Shown piece by piece: positions 61,471-64,000 of a stretch of 64,000 bases of DNA; the first letter of the stretch is position 1; every line of letters starts with the position of its first letter. Below the pieces are notes generated by a model that saw only the letters and a list, made by a program, of their open reading frames with translations, did no database searches and was not told where the DNA came from. The translations under genes were made by a program, and so were the position numbers. Source of the stretch: Brevibacillus fluminis (GTDB taxonomy: Bacteria > Bacillota > Bacilli > Brevibacillales > Brevibacillaceae); the NCBI RefSeq assembly GCF_003710825.1, contig NZ_RHHQ01000012.1:434001-498000 (forward strand), in the 5' to 3' direction.

Positions 61471-61486
61471 TGGCATAGCAATTGCT
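61471..61486 (+). promoter_or_regulatory. Sigma-54 promoter of the DadA-like / racemase operon
   Basis: TGGCATA-GCAA-TTGCT fully matches TGGCAYR-N4-TTGCW. Start near 61498, 70 bases before the dehydrogenase ATG. Confidence 0.8.
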
Positions 61487-61567
61487 AGCTAATGAAGTAG
61501 CGATGCAACCGCTTCGATTCGTTGCAAGCTGCATACCACACCATTTTTCATCAAGGGAGTTTTCGCC

Positions 61568-62746
61568 ATGACGAATAAAACGAATGCTGAGGTCGCGATC
61601 ATCGGCGGCGGAATCATCGGGAGCGCGATTGCGTACTACGCAGCGAAAGCGGGGCTGGATGTCATCGTGGTGGAGCGGGGCGAGTTGGCCTGCGGCACAT
61701 CGTCGCGCTGCGATGGAAACATCCTGGCGATCGATAAAGATCCGGGCTTCGACAGCCTGATGTCGCGTAAAAGCCAGGACCTTGTCGCGCACTTGGCGGC
61801 AGAGCTGGAGCATCCCTTTGAATACCGAGCCCCCGGCAGCATCCTCGTCTGCGAAAGCGAGGAGGAGATGGAGGCCGCACAGCAGTGGGTCAATCGACAA
61901 AAAGAGATCGGACTGCCTTTTCGCATGCTTGATCGCGAAGATATCCGCAACGAATCCAAATTTTTCGCTGACGATTTGCTGGGTGGGCTGGAATGCGCCA
62001 CTGATTCGACTGTGAATCCGTATTTGATGACCTTTTCTTTATTTGAGGGCGCGAAAAAGCTCGGTGCGCGCATCTTGCAAAAGACAGACGTCACAGCTGT
62101 TAGGCGTGAGGGCGGGCAGTTTCATATCGATACAAGCAGAGGGGAAATCACGGCCAAGCAGGTGGTGAATGCAGCAGGCGTTTGGGCCCCGCGTATCGGG
62201 CAAATGGTCGGAATCGACATCCCGATCCATCCTCGCAAGGGTCATCTGATCGTCGCCACCCGCCAGGAAAATGTCGGGCTGCGCAAGGTGATGGAATTCG
62301 GTTATTTGATCTCCAAGTTTGGTGGCAAGCGCAAAGTCGACCCTGAAACCGAGCAATACGGGGTGGCGCTCGTGTTCGAACCGACGGAAAGCCAAAACTT
62401 TTTGATCGGATCCAGCCGTCAATTCGTCGGGTTCGACACGCGCGTCGACTTGGATGTCGTGCGCTGCATGGCACGAAGGGCAACCCGGTTTTATCCGAAA
62501 ATCGGCGATTTCAGCCTGATTCGCACCTACTGTGGGCTGAGGCCGTGGACCGAGGACCATCTGCCGATCGTTTCGCGCGTGGAGGAGGTGCCCGGCTTGA
62601 TCATTGCGGCAGGCCATGAGGGCGACGGGATTAGCTTGGCTGCGATAACGGGCAAGCTTGTCTGCGAGCTTTTGACCGAACAGTCGGTGACGAGCATCCC
62701 GACCGAGCCGCTTCGACTGGAGCGCTTTATGGCCAGAAATCGATAG
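61568..62746 (+). CDS. DadA/HcnC-like FAD-dependent amino acid dehydrogenase (D-hydroxyproline dehydrogenase beta-like)
   Basis: A 392-residue DAO-fold flavoprotein: FAD site VAIIGGGIIGSAIAYYAAKAG, ATDSTVNPYLMTFSLFEGAKK, VNAAGVWAPRIGQMVG and C-terminal GLRPWTEDHLPIVSRV ... AAGHEGDGISLAAITGKLV. It fits HcnC and the beta subunit of D-hydroxyproline dehydrogenase. First of an operon with two proline-racemase-family genes and probably partner of the 46651-48484 subunits. It would oxidise D-proline or cis-4-hydroxy-D-proline to a cyclic imine. Confidence 0.8.
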   Translation: MTNKTNAEVAIIGGGIIGSAIAYYAAKAGLDVIVVERGELACGTSSRCDGNILAIDKDPGFDSLMSRKSQDLVAHLAAELEHPFEYRAPGSILVCESEEEMEAAQQWVNRQKEIGLPFRMLDREDIRNESKFFADDLLGGLECATDSTVNPYLMTFSLFEGAKKLGARILQKTDVTAVRREGGQFHIDTSRGEITAKQVVNAAGVWAPRIGQMVGIDIPIHPRKGHLIVATRQENVGLRKVMEFGYLISKFGGKRKVDPETEQYGVALVFEPTESQNFLIGSSRQFVGFDTRVDLDVVRCMARRATRFYPKIGDFSLIRTYCGLRPWTEDHLPIVSRVEEVPGLIIAAGHEGDGISLAAITGKLVCELLTEQSVTSIPTEPLRLERFMARNR

Positions 62747-62765
62747 AAAGAAAGTAGGGTGGAAG

Positions 62766-63788
62766 ATGAAATCACGAAAAATGTTTTCGACAGTCGACAC
62801 ACATACGGGCGGCAATCCCACTCGGACAGTGATCAGCGGCTTGCCCAAGCTGAAGGGGCGCACCATGTCGGAGAAGATGCTGGAAATGAAGGCCGAGCAC
62901 GACTGGATTCGTAAGCTATTGATGTTCGAGCCGCGCGGTCACGATGTGATGTCGGGGGCGCTTTTGGTGGACCCTTGTCACCCAGAGGCCGATATCGGCG
63001 TGATCTATATTGAGACGGGCGGCTATTTGCCGATGTGCGGTCATGATACCATCGGCTTTTGCACCGCGCTGGTAGAGACGGGCATGATCCCGGTGGAAGA
63101 GCCGGTCACGACACTGAAGCTGGATACCCCGGCAGGGCTGGTGGAGGTGGCAATCGAGGTTGCGGATGGCAAAGCCAGACAAGTGACGTTCCAAAATGTC
63201 CCCGCTTTTCTTTATGACAGCATCGAAGTAGAGGTGGAGGGGCTGGGACAGGTTGCTTGCGACATTGCCTACGGCGGCAATTTTTATGCGATCACCGATG
63301 CGCGCAAGATCGGACTCGAGCTGGTGCCATCCAATGCTTCCCGCATTGTCGAGGAGGCGGTGCGAATTCGCAAGGCGATCAATACCGCGGTAGAAGTGGC
63401 CCATCCGGAGGCGCCGTACATCAAAGGGGTGACGCATGTGGAGTTTTATGCCGAACCCACACACCCGGAGGCAACGGTGAAAAATACCGTCATCGTGCCG
63501 CCGGGAGGAATCGATCGCTCACCATGCGGCACGGGCACATCGGCGAAGCTGGCGGTTTTGTTTGCCAAAGGGGAAATCGGGCAAGGGGACGAATTCGTTC
63601 ACGAGAGCATCGTCGGCTCCTTGTTTCGCGGGCGCGTGCTCGCCACAGCTGAGGTGGGCGGATTGCCAGCGGTGGTTACGCAGATCAGCGGTTCGGCTTG
63701 GATCATGGGGATCCACAAGTTTTTTATCGATGAGCGTGACGAATTGGCAGAAGGCTTCCTGCTGATTCCGCCAGCGGACGATCACTAA
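62766..63788 (+). CDS. Proline racemase-family enzyme (4-hydroxyproline epimerase/proline racemase)
   Basis: A 340-residue cofactor-independent racemase-fold protein with both catalytic cysteines, Cys91 in [10 protein letters not shown] and Cys254 in [14 protein letters not shown], so a two-cysteine epimerase rather than a dehydratase (which replaces one with Thr or Ser). [15 protein letters not shown] and [14 protein letters not shown] are also family motifs. It would convert the L-imino acid to the D form for the DadA-like enzyme 20 bases upstream. Proline versus hydroxyproline cannot be decided by sequence alone. Confidence 0.8.
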   Translation: MKSRKMFSTVDTHTGGNPTRTVISGLPKLKGRTMSEKMLEMKAEHDWIRKLLMFEPRGHDVMSGALLVDPCHPEADIGVIYIETGGYLPMCGHDTIGFCTALVETGMIPVEEPVTTLKLDTPAGLVEVAIEVADGKARQVTFQNVPAFLYDSIEVEVEGLGQVACDIAYGGNFYAITDARKIGLELVPSNASRIVEEAVRIRKAINTAVEVAHPEAPYIKGVTHVEFYAEPTHPEATVKNTVIVPPGGIDRSPCGTGTSAKLAVLFAKGEIGQGDEFVHESIVGSLFRGRVLATAEVGGLPAVVTQISGSAWIMGIHKFFIDERDELAEGFLLIPPADDH

Positions 63789-63807
63789 ACGAAAAAGGGG
63801 TGCTATT

Positions 63808-64000
63808 ATGCAGGCAAAAAAACTGTATACCACCATCGATGCACATACAGGCGGAGAACCGCTGCGCATCATCACAGGAGGGATTCCCCCGCTCAAGGGC
63901 TCGACGATATTGGAGCAGCGGGCCTATTTCCGCGAGCATCTGGACGATATTCGCCGTGTCCTGATGCATGAGCCGCGCGGCCACCATGGCATGTACGGCT
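63808..64000 (+). CDS. Second proline racemase-family gene, cut by the window end
   Basis: ATG 63808 follows AAAAGGGGTG. The 64 visible residues read [20 protein letters not shown] and [11 protein letters not shown], closer to hydroxyproline epimerases or trans-3-hydroxyproline dehydratases than the preceding paralogue. Its catalytic residues lie outside the window, so activity cannot be judged. Third gene of the sigma-54 operon. Confidence 0.8.
   Translation, partial: MQAKKLYTTIDAHTGGEPLRIITGGIPPLKGSTILEQRAYFREHLDDIRRVLMHEPRGHHGMYG

Overview
The window looks like chromosomal DNA of a spore-forming, moderate-GC member of the Bacillota, most likely Brevibacillus or a close Paenibacillaceae relative. 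The grounds are strong AGGAGG-type ribosome sites, frequent GTG/TTG starts, a KinB-type sporulation kinase, a TcyP cystine carrier, a BmrCD-type ABC pair and a PrdR-like sigma-54 activator. The genus is inferred from gene content, not from a marker gene. No rRNA, tRNA, CRISPR array, transposase or origin was seen.

Layout. 1-3400 is an AT-rich, decayed stretch with a HEPN-domain gene and two pseudogenes (an alpha/beta hydrolase and the tail of an agmatine deiminase). 3535-7913 is a sigma-54 driven operon: ureohydrolase (agmatinase-like), two nitrilase-fold paralogues of which the first has lost its catalytic cysteine, and a PuuP-like putrescine importer. 7980-13625 carries small or broken genes, a KinB-like kinase, a CDF metal exporter, a GNAT and an odd MerR/zinc-ribbon/C-terminal-domain fusion. 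13789-18444 holds a lone PotD, a YtcJ-type amidohydrolase, a GH18 protein and a His/Met-rich peptide. 18556-25158 holds TcyP, a DUF2306 protein and a MarR-controlled heterodimeric ABC exporter. 25336-30136 is a sulfonate-type ABC importer interrupted by a divergent LysR gene and containing an Ldh2-family dehydrogenase. 30506-34328 has a glutamate-synthase-like protein, a TerC/YjbE protein and a LysR. 34397-36947 is an ECF41 sigma locus with a peroxiredoxin and a nitroreductase. 37111-45740 is an organic-acid region: AbrB-type membrane protein, isopropylmalate/tartrate-dehydrogenase-like enzyme, TctCBA transporter, methyltransferase and a CitST-like two-component system. 46651-49981 and 59739-64000 together look like a (hydroxy)proline catabolic regulon: an HcnABC-like dehydrogenase split over two loci, a prolidase, two proline-racemase-family enzymes and a PrdR-like activator. 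Between them lie a glutaredoxin/peroxiredoxin pair, an Ada-MFS operon, a DUF4309-like lipoprotein, OppA, a glycosyltransferase and GalE.

Three signals stand out. (1) Four sigma-54 promoters can be read directly (3672, 48515 minus, 48704, 61471); three match the (hydroxy)proline genes and one the agmatinase operon, which also has two identical TATTCA-N4-TGAATA sites upstream. (2) Three copies of a long imperfect-palindromic element (16695, 30277, 50106) sit just after terminators; their arms differ in sequence but keep base pairing, and two copies share an almost identical apical module, so this may be an undescribed structured repeat. (3) A nitrilase-fold pseudoenzyme (Cys to Gly) sits directly beside its catalytically intact paralogue.
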